The notes beneath the pieces were generated by a model that saw only the letters and a list, made by a program, of their open reading frames with translations, made no database searches and was not told the DNA's origin. The position numbers and the translations under genes are program-made. Positions 48,501 through 60,393 of a stretch of 64,000 nucleotides of DNA are shown here, one piece after another (position 1 is the first letter of the stretch; every line of letters begins with the position of its first letter). The stretch is from Sarcocystis neurona (lineage: Eukaryota > Apicomplexa > Conoidasida > Eucoccidiorida > Sarcocystidae), in assembly GCA_000727475.1 (NCBI GenBank), contig KL647289.1:1552036-1616035 (forward strand), written 5' to 3'.

Positions 48501-51500
48501 TCGAGCAGCGGAATCACCTGGTGCTGTTTGTTTCGAGCGCGTCAGCCGCTTGGGGACGTGTGCTTGATGTTTTGGCTTCACGGAACCGCCCGCCGTGAAA
48601 GCAGCTTCGCCTTCTTCGGAAGAGGGACACATACCTTCGCAAGTACGCTTCCCTACCTGTGAAAGTAACCTGACACACTGTTCTCCTTTTGACGTCGACG
48701 TCATTGTGTCGACCTTCATAGTTGCCCTTCCTTCGCCGTCCTCCTCCAGGAGTGCATCCTTCTCTGCTATCTGCGGACCACCGCAGGGCGGCACACCCGC
48801 CCTATTGCTCCCTTTCCCTCGTGCAATTGTCTTCAGTTGCTGACTTTCCCCACCAGCGGCTGCCTCTACAAAACGCTGGACCGGCCGCACGCGTTCGTCG
48901 TCTGCTGGTTTATCCTGCTTACGCCGTACCTTTTTCTCAGTAACAACACACTTCTCTGCAGCTTTGGGAAGCGGCTCTCGTGCGGCCTGCACACCGTTAG
49001 GTGTTCTTCCACAACAAACGTTGTTTTTCAACACACGGAAGCTAACCTCCTGTACTCCTTTTGCTGCATTTGTCTCGCCTTCAGAAACATAAGACGCGCG
49101 TTGAGATGCAATGCCTTCTCTTTCATCGATGTCTCGTCCACTTGTAGAATCACCGTTTCCGCGCACTTCCTTAAACACCTGCATATCACGTGCCACCGCT
49201 CTACCCACTACGACAGTCTTCTCCTTTTCTGTGGAATGTATCGTACCAGAAGGCAAACATGGCTCGAATTTATTGCTGCCCTCTGCCGCGTTGGCGTTCA
49301 GAGCCTGCGTGCCACCAGATGCCGCGCTCAGTGACACATCCGTACCGCTGCTGTCCGCCGTCCCTTCAGGGGGTGTGAAGGAAGATTTGGCTGAAGCACC
49401 CTGGCTCTCAAGAAGACCGTTTGACGTGAGTGAGGCCTCTGTGCACCCTGGACTAAACCAGAAGTTTTTTCCTGTACCTTCCAAATGAGGAAGCTCCCGA
49501 AAATCCATACCGCACTCTCGCCGCCCAGTCTGTACTACGGTCGGCACATTCTCCGTGCGTAGCAGCTCCGCCCGGTCGTGCTCCGACGTATATTCTTGTG
49601 AATTCTCCCTCAAATTTTTGCCTGGCGGTTCATTAGCTTTCGCCTCGTCACGCGCACTTTTCATCAGTGCTTCGCCGTCATGCGTGCTCTGCTTCAAGGG
49701 TGTATCGCCTGCGGTCCCGAACGACGTTCTCTTCACAGACGCGCGGGTGCTGCTCCACAGGCCACCTCTCAGCTCTCCCTGCACAAGCGAACAACTAAGC
49801 GGTTTCTTTGAGACGACGTTCCCTTGTTGAATCAACGGCTCACACTCTTTTCTCACTCGGCATGTCAGCTGCTTGAAGGCTAGGCATTCTTTCTTCACTG
49901 GATCAACATGCCGTTCCATCGACTCCTCGAGCTTCTCTTCCTTCACAGCACCTCTTCCATCTGTTAATGCGAATACTTCTTTCGTCCTAGGCTCTGTTGT
50001 GCGCTCTGGGAGAACAGTGTCGAAGAGATTTACCCGTCTCAAGGTGCCCGCGCTCTTGGACCGTTTCGTGTGCTCCACCAGTGTCATCAGACACGCCCTC
50101 CTTTCCTCAGTACGATGTGATGCAGCGGTACCTTGGGCTCTCCTTTCCCTATGATGCAGAACTGCCCTCTGTGCGCCTCCTGCGGACTCACCTTCGGGTC
50201 CTTTGACGGTACGTATTTCATCTGCAGAAGCATGCGGTAAAACGCTCTGCACGACTGTATTCTGCACTTCCCTGACGGCCAACGGCAACTCTGCAGTGCC
50301 CTCCATAACTGAAGTGTCACGTAGCTCGGGCCAGTCCTCCACTGCCTCCTCTTCGCTGGCCGCTACAGCGAAACTATCGTGCTGACTTCCCTGGAAAGTG
50401 TTTGGACAGCGGCATCTTTCCAGCACCGGTTCGATCGCTATGTACAGGCCACCATACCCTTCTTTCACTACCTCCCTGTTCGGCCCCTTCTTCGATGAAG
50501 TATAAATCATCTGTCCTTTCATACTACTGAATTTCAAAAGACTCGCGCTAGCAGTTGCAGCAGTGGGACAGGTGTCACCCAGCGAGCGAGAGCGCCCCAG
50601 TCCGGGGCCGGCTCGACCCTGCAGTACAGTTTTACCAAAAACGGTACGCTGCGGGGCTCCGGTGGACGCCTGGTCAACTGGCCTATCAAACGTGCTGTGC
50701 TGGCTGCGAGGAACCGAAGCCACCGGCGGGGCTTCTCGTACCGCGTTGTCAACATCGCTGTCACTGTGTGCAGTTCCACGGCTCAACGTACACGTGTGCT
50801 CTTCGTGACGCAGCCACGCGAGCGGAGACTTTGGCGTCACAAACGCATCTGGTTGGTCATCTTTTTCAAAGGTGGACCGTTTGTCCAGTTCGAATGAAAC
50901 TGAAGACGACAAAGACAATCCCTCCGGTCTCCTTGTCGATGCCCAGTAATCACGTGGCCGTCGTCGTATAGCAGCAGGTGCCTTGGATATGGAGCGCCCA
51001 CGTCCAGCCGCGGCACCTTTGATGCCTCTTAGGCTGTCGTGAGTCCGCCGCTTACCCTCTGTTGCAAAAGACGGCACAGATCTCTCGAAGCTGAATATCT
51101 TCTCACTAGCGGAAGAATGTGGAGAATATTCTCCGGCGTCGAGAAGCTTTCTAGGTTCCCTCTGTCCTATGGGGCCGATGGTGGCTCTACGAGATAGTAT
51201 CCGTTTGGCAAATTTGACTGATCGGCGCGTAGCGAGCAAGGAAGCCTCGCGAGCTATACTCAGCTGTTGCTTCCTCAGACGTGCAGTGAGCCTCTCAATC
51301 TCACCCGAAGCGACACGCTTCTTGTGCACTGCGGGCCGGGACATGTGCGGCTGCGGAGGTAGGCCCCTCCTCTCTCTCTTTGACGCAATCTTCTCCAGCC
51401 ACGAGAAGTCTAGCAGCGGCACCGAAACAGGGGAACGGCGCTCTTCAACGGGCAGAATCCGTGGGGATAACCAACCCGAACTTGAATAAAACGAAGAGGT

Positions 51501-54500
51501 TCTCGAGGACGATGCCGAGACGTCTACTACACCCACCTCGCACTTTTCCCCCGATTGCCTCTCACCATTGGGTTCAAAGCAATGAGCTGGATGTCTGTCT
51601 GAATAGCGTTGGGGCAGAGAATTCCCCACGCGGTGACGTCGCATCCGCGACAAGGACCCCCGCCAAGTGCGAGCGCGCCCCCGAGTCACAGATGTGTACA
51701 GCCCTGCAGAAGCACACGCGCAGGACGGTGGGTGCGGTTTCATTGGCCTTGCCATACGTGACGGGAGCCCTCATCATTCGTACACTCATGGGTAACCCAG
51801 AAATCAGTCCTTTCGGCAAGCTCTGTCCGGCGTTACGCCCACACCTACATCGACGTCGAGATCTAGCTTTGGCCTCTGGTCAGCTTTCGCTACAGCAGCA
51901 CTGCCGTCTACCCGCACACGCCTCACCTCAGAAGGTTTGATCACTGATGCGCTTGTGGACATAAAGCGTGTGTGCATACGCAGTACTCTGCGTGTGTTCA
52001 GTCATCATACCCGGGAGGAATAGGAAAGGGCCTTCTGTCATCGAGTGTAAAGAAGCCTCTTTTTCGTAACTCACCTGCAGGACGTCCACTATGCGAGCCG
52101 GAACTGCTTGTACCTACGCTGCTCGCCGATGAGGCGCCGTCTGATTGAGGCCAAAGATGAAGTAAGCTTTCGCAGTTTTCGTACGTGACAGTGAGCGCCT
52201 TTCGCGGTAACTGTTCATGAAATTTCCCAAGACGAACAGGCCTTCGACTGTGGGCATGACGCGGGACGCCACGTACACCATCTGTTGCGTCCTCTGCAGG
52301 GGGAGACGACGCAGCCTGCCGTTCCGCCCGTCGAAAGGATTCTCGAGATGAAGAGGAAGGTGAACTCTGACGTGGAGACCGAGGAGAGGGAGAGATGATT
52401 GGGACAAATGAGCGACGACGGCGAACGCGGGGCGACGCGGTACCTGGGAACACAGCCCGACGTACCTTGTAAAAATCTCCACGTGCACCATTTACTCACA
52501 CGCATATTCGAGTACACAACACCTACGTGAAACAAGCACTGTTGGATGCCTGCAAAGTATCTCCACACTCGTAGCACACCGTTCCGCAAGGACGCCGTAT
52601 GCGTCCGAACCAGTTCTTGTGAAGTACAAGAGGTGTAGAAGTTCATCCGCCCGAAACACCCCGCATATCATAAAAAAGAACGTACTGCCTCCTGAAAAGT
52701 ACGCATGCCCAACTGGTCCTGATTCTAACATCAAAAGGTGGAGAGCATTTTCAGCACTTCAGACAGGCCAAAATCATCCAGTGCGATGGCAGCAAGCAAA
52801 GGCTGGAAACGTCCAAAGGTGCGGCTGCCGCTGTAAGTGTGGCTACAACGACAAGAAGTACTCCACTGAAGCGAAATACTCCAGCAGACGCTCCAGCAGA
52901 TGCGACAAGTACTCCATCAAAGCGAAATACTCCGGCAGATGTTACCGACGCACTTACTACCAGAGCGCACCGGTAGAGGAGAAGGTAAACAATCTCGAGA
53001 GAAATCGACCTATTAGCGATTCACTCTGGCGTGAACCAGGCTTCACTGTCGTCTTCGGCGCAGGTTCCTCCTCCTCCGAAGAGATCGCCCCTGAGGCACG
53101 GTCGCTTAAAGAGGCGTTTTCGCCTTGACCTGCGAACAGAGTCTCAGCATTGCCCGGAAACCGACGGGTCTGTGGTGAATGCTTACAGAAACTATAACCC
53201 AGCTAGGATCTCTGCACCGTGACACCCTTGCCCGTCACTCATGGCATACAAAATCACCACCGGGCAGGGCAGCATCAGCGAACACGACGACAGGCTTTCT
53301 TAATATCAGCAAGTGGATGCGGAGCTCTCCTTACCTGACGGCGGAAGATGCGCGTGTATTGGCTCAGTGCAGAAGGGGCGGATGGGAAAAGGTGCGCTCG
53401 ACTGTGTATCCGTCCCCCGGAGCCTTCTCATGGTATCTGCTTCAACAGCTTCCCGCTGGTGGCGAAGACGTCAACGCACAAAAGGAGTTCACACAGATGC
53501 GTATTCACCTCAAAGCCACGCCAAAAAGCAGTGTATACATATGCATACCTGTATACGCGTGTATAGGTGACATACCCCTCTATACGTACAGGTCACTACA
53601 GACGTCTCTTTCGTGCATGTTTGCACGCGTGCTCTCGTGAATCTACACCAAGCAACACACGGGCAGCTGCATCGTAAAACAGGGAGCAGTTTGCACAAGG
53701 AAAACAAAGTGCAGCAATGCGTGCCTTCAAACTCAGGAGCTAAAGGCTGTCTGGTGTCTGCTGCGTGTGCTGCTCGAGATGTTCGGCCTGCTGCTTAGAA
53801 GTAATGCCGCCCCAGCTGGCAGCATTACGTCGGCGGTTCCCAGCGCTGGACAGCAGTGGCGAAGGTGCCATTCATTGTCAAGCTCCAGCCTGTCACATAC
53901 GTTTTGAGGTCGATAGCTACATGCACCACGCACACCAGTTCAGAGGTGTCGACTGAACCGTAGATCTACTAGAAGCCATAGAGGCATCGGAAACCTACTC
54001 TGAAACCAATACACCAATATACACACGGCAGAGCGACATGGCCGACGTTTGTGCGCTCAGATTTGCTGCGGTAGAGACGGTCAGAACAACTGCTTCTGCA
54101 GAAAATTACGCCGCCTGGAGCGGAACCTGTGGAGCACCGCGCAGTCTGTTCAAAGCTTTTCGGAGCCGAGCACAGAGGGAGCTGGCTAAGACGTAAACAC
54201 ACAAGTGGAACTAGAATGTGTACATTTGGAGACCAAATCACGATGGTTCGACCTGGTGCGCATGCAGAGGGAAGGGAGAGAAACGAGCTGTGCGCCCGGG
54301 CAGCACGTGCACTAGGATGCTGATAACAACTCGAAAAACGCGTGGCGTGCAGATTTCTTTTCTGATGTCGCCCCCCTCCAATCGAACGAACACAAGCTGG
54401 AAATAACTCTGCGCACGAAAATGGACTGAGGAATTCAAGTTCTGGCGTGCGTCACAAAGAAATGTTGTGTCGCTACGGAATAAAGCAAACCATAGTATGC

Positions 54501-57500
54501 GTCCTCAGCGGGGCTCCACCGACAGATGGGACGGCGAGGACGGGAAACTGTGACGAATGACGACAGCGGCTGAGTACTCTCCTCCCACGTCACAAAAAAA
54601 AGGTTCCCCCATCAAAAGAGACGGACACACGTAAAACAACACACGTACTCGGACACCGCATGTACAAAATATCCCCAGATGCTGGCACTTTCACTCTAAA
54701 GACCTTCAACGCCGTTTTTCTACCTTCCAACCCCCTCGGCTCGCCTTCGTCGTGCGGGCAAGCTTTTTGTTCAGAAGAGAATTCAGCGGGCTTCCTCCCG
54801 TGACGACAAATCTACATCTTCCTACCCCTTCATCACCTCCTCACAGCACTAACTCTGTTACTTCCCTACTACTACGTCGACAGGTGTTGTTGGATCACGG
54901 AAAGTTCGTCGCCCGAGAAGGCGCCGACTAAGCGCTCAGCACATCAATTCTGCGGCCCCCTCATCAAACGCTGCATTACCCTCCCCCCAGTAATCTTGTG
55001 CAACACGTTTGAAGTTGCGCTGGAGCTGAGCAGCGAATCTGGCAGTGATCCGAGCACTCATAAACCACACGCGCGTTCTATAGCCTCTCCAAGTCGCTTG
55101 AATGAGCCTTGCCTGAGCACACAGGGGTGCACGCCAGACACGAGAGCTCCCGAGTCAGGTGTCACCTCACGTGTGCGTCGAGGCGAGAGAGTCGCCTTTC
55201 TTCAGTCACACCGCAAGGCTACCTACTACCACGAGTTCATTGATGGTTACTAAATTCTACCGGAACTGGGAGCTAGTGCATCATTTCACGTCTTCTATCC
55301 TACAAGCTACTCCTGTCCCTTTTTGTGCCGTGTCTCTCCCCGTACGGTAGACGATACGATCCGGCCACACAAGCGACACTGCAAGTGAGCGAGCACGAAC
55401 CCTCCCTCCCATTTGTGGCTCGTCTTCACGAATGGTTGCACTGTAGGATGCTGCATTCGCACACAGTGGGTATCCCTGCTCTGTCTCAGCGGGCAGAAAA
55501 ACTCAGAACAAACGAGTGCTCTACGTCCCCTCACAACAGAGGTAACACAGCATCAGAATAGGAACAACCGCCGCCTGACGCGGCATAAAGGGCAGTACAG
55601 CTGATCCGTACAACGTGAAACTGGCGGAACAGAAACAACTCACAAAAGATGCGAAATCCCACATGCCTCTTGAAGCACCTGGTAAGAGCCGGGCGTACGC
55701 CTGCGGGATGAAAAGCGCGCATTCAGTCTGTCTTCGCTGGTCCTTCGCGAATCACATATATGTTCTCAATGCCAGAATAAGGCAGCAGCTCAGCTTTAGT
55801 ATGTCCTCCATGCCACGATAAGGCAACATTTCAGCTTGTTGAAAAGTATCCCTTCGACTGTCATGCCACATACGCGAGGACGACACAGCGGACCACCGAC
55901 GAAATTTGCAGTTGCACACAGAAAAAAGCACTTCACCTACCGCAGCCAACGTCCGTTACTGTGGAATGCTACGCTTACCTTCTTATCCGAAGGAGTCAGC
56001 TGCCGGTTCATCTGCGAGCGCGTCTCCTGATCACACAGGACATACATACAGATTGAGCCACGAGCACAAATACGAAGAAAGGCGCGCTGAAGCGGCCAAT
56101 CAGCCTACGTCTGTAAGTCAAGCCCGCATGAAATATGTGCAGCTGCCCCATTTCCAACTCGGAGCGCGCAGGCTTCTTGCGCGACGCTCACCCGCTGGTT
56201 TCGGCGCGTCAGCGTGAGGTCTTGCTGCCCCGTGGCCTCCGCAGCAGTGGCTGCCTTTAGCCTCTCTGCTGCTATGCGCCTGCTGAGCTCTTCCGCTGCA
56301 GCTTTTGCGACGTCTGCGCGGTTGCTCACAGCCGCACTGCTCAGCAAGGCCGGATTGCGTGAGATTGGGCGCGAAGCCATACGCGAAGCAATTCTCGACG
56401 CTCGTCTTTTCTGGTCTAGCTGGGCCAGGTGCATCATGTCAGACTGCACGCGTTCTGCGTGAAAAACATCCAGGCGCACAGGTTTCTCTGCTTGACTCGC
56501 GCGTCTGCTGGAAGTAACCGGTGCTTCCTTACGGTCTTCATAAGGCATCACCTCTTCATACAAACGCCCGTTTCGCTGATCAATCGATGTCCTTTCTCCC
56601 CTACGTGCTGGTGAGGATATGTCTACTTCCCGCGGCTCTGCATTCTCGCCAAGAGAACCCACTTCTCGGCCTGCAGCAGGCGGCGCCGCCGCCACGTATG
56701 TTTGCTCCCGCTGCTCAATGGGAACTTGTACGGCCCGTGGCTCTGACAACGACTGGCGTCGGATGTCTGTGTGTGAAGCTGCGTGAGCGGGACTCAAACT
56801 AGAGGGCTGTGCCGGGAGGCGTCCCGCAGCGGCAGCTTCTTCAAAACGACGCAACGCCTCCCGCGCTTGTACCAGATTTTGCTTCACCGCCTCAGGTGAT
56901 CCCCGAGCTGCGAAGCTGCCTCGAGGAGAAAGACGACGAGACATCCTAGACGCCTGCCGAGATTGTCTGCGAGAAGCCATTCGACGTTCCATTGCAGCTT
57001 GAGCTTGCGAAACGCCGGCGGTGATTCCCTGCGCTACAGCGTGGCTGACAGTAGATGGGGGGGCCCCGCGCGGCGTGGGTGCAGCGCTGGGTGCTTGCGA
57101 GCCCGCGCGACTCCGGACCTTCGCGATTTGTCTGCGTCGAACAACGGCAAAATCATCCCAGAAGAGAGTGGTCTTGCTGATCCAGAGTACCGGGAAGCGC
57201 AACTCGCATCTGTTCAGGCAGCATATCTTCCAGGGAAGAAGAACACAGCACCTTCGAAAGCCATTAAAAGTTTACACCTTTACGCGCTAAGCCTCTGGCA
57301 GCTCCCAGAATTGCATGAATGGGAAGAACGCGCTCCTACCTACACAGAAGAGAGTAAAGAAGCATACAACGGAGTGCAACTTGAAGAACGCAGCCGTCAC
57401 TTCAGCGTCCCGCTACTGTGTACGCATCCCGTGTAGCGTACGGCAAACGTGATCACACAAATGCATCAAGAGGTTCGAACCCTTGTGTCCGCCTTCGCCT

Positions 57501-58460
57501 CTAAACGTCTCCGTTATCCTCGGATATAAGCCAGCGAAAGACAACTTGCCCATCGGTGGAGAATATGCTATAGCAGTCTACCGCGTGAGATCGAGCTGGT
57601 GTCGACTGAGTCTGAGCGCTATACCCGGAGCTCTACAGTGGTGCTCCTTCTTTTACGGTGATCTCAGCAGAATCAACACGGAATTCACTGTGGTTCTATT
57701 CTAGGTGTGTGTCGGTATTCCTGATATTCGCGCTGTCTCTGTTGTCTCTGTCTGTGTCGCTGCGCACAAGAATGCGCCTCTGCTGCAATCAAACACGGCA
57801 CTTAACAAGATCACAGGGTACGCGCCCACCTGCGCGTGTGACCACGACAACCGCTGTACTTACCAGTTAAACGATTGACACAGCTCCTGTTGCGCACGCG
57901 ACGACGATTATGTGTTTCCCCTAGGCCAAGCATGCTAGATAAAGACGTATGTAAATCGGCATACACACAGATGCTCAGGCATACACCTCAGGTCGTCCTA
58001 AGCGAATACGGAGGTTGACGGTTACTGCGACGTACATATCTGCCAGAGGCGCGCTATAACCTGATGGTGGTTGGCGGCGGATCCTCATTGCCGCCGGTCG
58101 GGGGGTAGTAATGGCGCTTGTCTCTGACTCAGCGCTCAACGGGAAAGAATTTCTCTCGAAAGCAGCGTTCCCGCTACGGGATAGTCCTGCAGTTTCAACC
58201 GACGGCGGCTCTGGTGGTTGAGAAGCCCCATGGTGGTCGGACGACGTATGAGTTTGTGTCGCCGAGTGCGGGGCCTCTTCAGCTGTACCACGAGCTTCGG
58301 CAGGAAACATTGAGTTAGCACTAAACCTCTCAGAGGCTCCCTCACATTGCTCTATAGGTGCGGGGTCTTCTCCTGGTCCACAAGCTAAATTACAGGTTTC
58401 CTCATTTCGTCGCCACCGATCCGGTGGGCGGGCCTCATCTGCCACACTTCTGTCGTTCAT
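33562..58460 (-). CDS. Giant disordered IQ-motif protein, eight exons, about 6,359 residues
   Basis: Proposed exons: 58460-58036, 57131-56192, 56026-55979, 53455-53335, 53129-53010, 52443-52075, 51703-37389, 36303-33562. Every junction has matching phase, no exon contains a stop, and the sum is 19,080 nt. Key sites: start MNDRSVADEA; a strong donor CTGCAG|GTGAGT at 52075; acceptor TTCTGCAG|GG at 51703; donor GCGAAG|GTACGAG at 37389. The protein is overwhelmingly low-complexity and charged (Glu/Arg/Lys/Ser/Ala), with RxxS clusters near the N-terminus, degenerate repeats in the middle, one more ordered block encoded at about 41.60-41.86 kb and one IQ motif near residue 5450. No enzyme domain, signal peptide or membrane helix is seen. 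A cytoskeletal or scaffold role is only a guess. It could be annotated as three genes instead, because ATGs exist at 51755 and 36318 and stops follow 52075 and 37389. Exon 5 may end at 53025. Confidence 0.62.
36264..36303 (-). other. IQ motif (calmodulin/centrin-binding) at the start of the last exon of the giant gene
   Basis: The exon opens with AVFLQSWWKAVTVRKW. LQSWWKAVTVR fits the IQ consensus (I/L/V)-Q-x3-(R/K)-(G/A)-x3-(R/K), and QSWW is a common IQ variant. The upstream exon ends SLEEAK, so splicing produces EEAK-AVFLQSWW, the usual helical context of an IQ motif. It would bind calmodulin or a related EF-hand protein. Confidence 0.65.
36304..37388 (-). other. Probable intron between the two last exons of the giant gene
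   Basis: Coordinates are given in minus-strand order. The frame from the 14.3-kb exon stays open to a TAA just before 37053, but its composition changes after the GTACGAG donor. A patch near 37060-37126 reading SSKLEEELLEAVR in another frame may be a skipped exon; its donor GTGC|GTAAGG would be phase 1. Confidence 0.4.
41600..41865 (-). other. More ordered block inside the giant protein
   Basis: After a Pro-rich run (PPTSPPSRPPVPPLNLYWL), the segment RQLQKKRLKDLVKDLHAGL and the later DELDRKKADIVASLFDDALD form regular amphipathic helices unlike the flanking disorder. It is a candidate for a conserved interaction module. No known family was recognised. Confidence 0.4.
44790..45035 (-). repeat. 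Intragenic repeat in the giant protein, two copies
   Basis: Two diverged copies of a unit of about 35-40 residues. Copy A contains VAAEVASAYSELRSMGRDG then SKVFSTAQPTE. Copy B contains TTVEVAGLGTMGRGG then GKVCSSAQPAD. The duplication is visible in the DNA as well (GGTTGAGCG and CCTGCCCATAG recur in both). Confidence 0.75.
45900..47300 (-). repeat. Degenerate array of roughly 20-residue charged units in the giant protein
   Basis: Successive segments alternate basic and acidic clusters with recurring E-K/R-x-S/T-x-x-P/L patterns, such as EKGSFATRVGE, DKGTPDSVHE, LPEKESTIFRRD, SSLPEDDVPTSFFD. The period is near 20 residues but poorly conserved, so boundaries are approximate. It looks like an expanded and decayed repeat. 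Confidence 0.45.
52850..52945. repeat. 51-bp-period tandem duplication in an intron of the giant gene
   Basis: AAGTACTCCACTGAAGCGAA at about 52856 recurs as AAGTACTCCATCAAAGCGAA at about 52907, each followed by ATACTCC(A/G)GCAGA. The period is a multiple of three and the plus strand stays open across it (KYSTEAKYSS-like), but it lies between exons 5 and 6 of the giant gene and is not supported as coding. Confidence 0.7.
55759..55837. repeat. 41-bp tandem duplication in an intron of the giant gene
   Basis: TATGTTCTCAATGCCAGAAT at 55759 recurs as TATGTCCTCCATGCCACGAT at 55800. Both continue AAGGCA..., then CAGCTT. It lies in the 2.5-kb intron between exons 3 and 4. Confidence 0.75.
56340..57000 (-). 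other. RxxS-rich segments in the N-terminal part of the giant protein
   Basis: Two clusters carry overlapping basophilic kinase-type sites: RRMASRRQSRQASRMSRRLS (residues about 191-210) and KRRASRIASRMASRPISRN (encoded near 56345-56405). Each has four or more R-x-x-S/R-x-S sites. Phosphorylation by PKA, PKG or CDPK-type kinases is an inference. Confidence 0.5.
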
Positions 58461-60393
58461 CGCTGCGAAGCAACACCCTAGAGGGAGATGAACTGCCTGG
58501 TAGATCTGACCCACGAGTGAACCGTATGGCACAAAAGGAACTGCATGGAGCGGCCGGCAATAAAGCTTGCAACGAATACGGGGATCCACAAAACCCACAG
58601 GACAAAAATAGCGTTTACGGCGCAGTCGAATAGAGAAGCATTATCTGACGTAGAACTAGCTGGGCGAGTGCTCTTTCCATTCTCCTAAAGTGTCCGGGTG
58701 AATGTTGTGAGCGCATGTGGAGCAGTTCTCTTCCAAGACGTCGAGGATGACGGGAGGGAAGCGTGGCAGCTGACGTAAACCGGTCACTTAATTATACACG
58801 GCTCTCTTGTTTTACGGGACTTTCCGAAAAATGCTACGTGACGGAACTCCCTCCATAGCCGCAAATACCGAAGCAGTCGCCACTTGTTAGTGCTATATGG
58901 CGAGCTGTTATTGCTGTGAATCAAAGTGCCGCCTTCGCACCGCAAGAGAGCGGCATTTCATAAAAACCGCTCTGCCAGCCATCCCGCTACGGGCTGCCGA
59001 TACCGCCGCAGACTGAGGGCGCGCCCTATCACAGAACGTTGAAATTGTAGGAAGACAACCGATGCAAACCCTCTTTTAACGGATGATTGTAAGGGATGCT
59101 TGCCGCGGGACATCCTCTATGAGCGCTGGTGGAAGCCACTCTCAGAGAAGATACAAACCTGTGCGCGGCGCAGCCATTGCTGCGCACAAAAGGGAAGCAC
59201 ACTCAATGGGTGACCGCCGGGTACCGGATACACCGAGTTCAAAGCAGAAAATGAAATGCCGCGAAGACTTTGTTTATGCTGAAGGAGGAAGGGGAAAAAT
59301 AATGCACACTGAGCAAAATACATGTATGCCGAGTGGCATGTGCACCTGGAGGGTTTGAAGTGCCGCGCCAAAATACTGCAGTCTGTCTCGCAAAGGTGCG
59401 GTACGTTGGACTGCCAACTGGACGCTAGCCGCTCGCTGTACGAGCTACAAAGGCAATAGCGATCAGGAGAAACTCATTCACACAAGGAAAGCTGCAAACC
59501 TCTATCAAAGCCACCTTGCAAGGACCACTGACGACACATTGTACTAGTTCACCGCGGATTCAGCTTCGTGCAATATTTCGTGCAGCATTTTCGCTGCAGT
59601 ACCGCATACCGCACGTTTCATTAACAACAGTGTAAAGAGCCCCGCTGCACTTGCGTGGCGTTTACAAGTAGTATTGAAGGGCGAGACTACGTAGGACATG
59701 TTTTACGCCAGCGTACCGCGCGTGGCGACGCAAAATTCATTCTATTACTTGCTCTGAACTCCAACCGCGTAGAACGCCTTCCCCTGGATTGAAGATGGTC
59801 CGAGACGCAGACAGTAGTGTAGCCAGAGCACGGAACCCCTAATGGAAAATGACCCCCTCTAGAGGTGGACGTACGAAGAGTACGCCGTGTACGCAGAGGA
59901 ACTGAGATTTTGCACGCCGCACACACTCTGCAGCATAGGGTGGAAACGTAGTTAATTTTTTTTCCCGTGTGGCAGGGAAGATCGCAACCTTTCAGCTGCA
60001 CACAGACGACTTCGGGCTCCACGCGTGGCCAGCCCGAGTGAGCTGGGGCACACAGAAGCCCGAGGCGGAAACGGCTCCAGCTTGTCCCCGCAGAATGGCT
60101 GCGTTGTTCAGCTGAAACAGGTACACGCCCGCTGTATCAACCACTTCGACGCGCAGACTTCAGTTACGTAAGTCGCGCACGAAAAGGCTGTTCTGAGTGG
60201 CCCACAGGCCGGTACTGCGTACGCTGTACTGGCATGCATTAACCACCACGAGTATCATTGAGATGCAAGGCGGCAAACAACCCCACAATGCGCAGTCTTT
60301 TGCAGTGACGCAGTAGATGCCCTGGAGCTGCGTACACTCTTTGTGGTGTCCGTCGTCTATCTCCCATGTGTTCCTCCTTTCGTCTTCAGCCCG
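58461..60393. other. Intergenic stretch upstream of the giant gene
   Basis: No coding signal was found. It should hold the promoter and 5' UTR of the giant gene and the 3' UTR of the EF-hand gene. No TATA-like or other core element is distinctive. Confidence 0.5.

Noticed and set aside
37783..51489. Many plus-strand open frames of 60-265 codons rich in Ser, Leu, Cys and Pro
   Set aside because: They are antisense shadows of the 14.3-kb minus-strand exon; their composition is explained by the Glu/Arg/Ser-rich coding strand.
51998..52074. In-frame continuation past 52075 (ending PIPPGYDD then stop) as the true C-terminus of a short gene
   Set aside because: Possible, but the CAG|GTGAGT donor is excellent and joins in phase to an acceptor inside the next long frame. 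I prefer the spliced reading and note the alternative.
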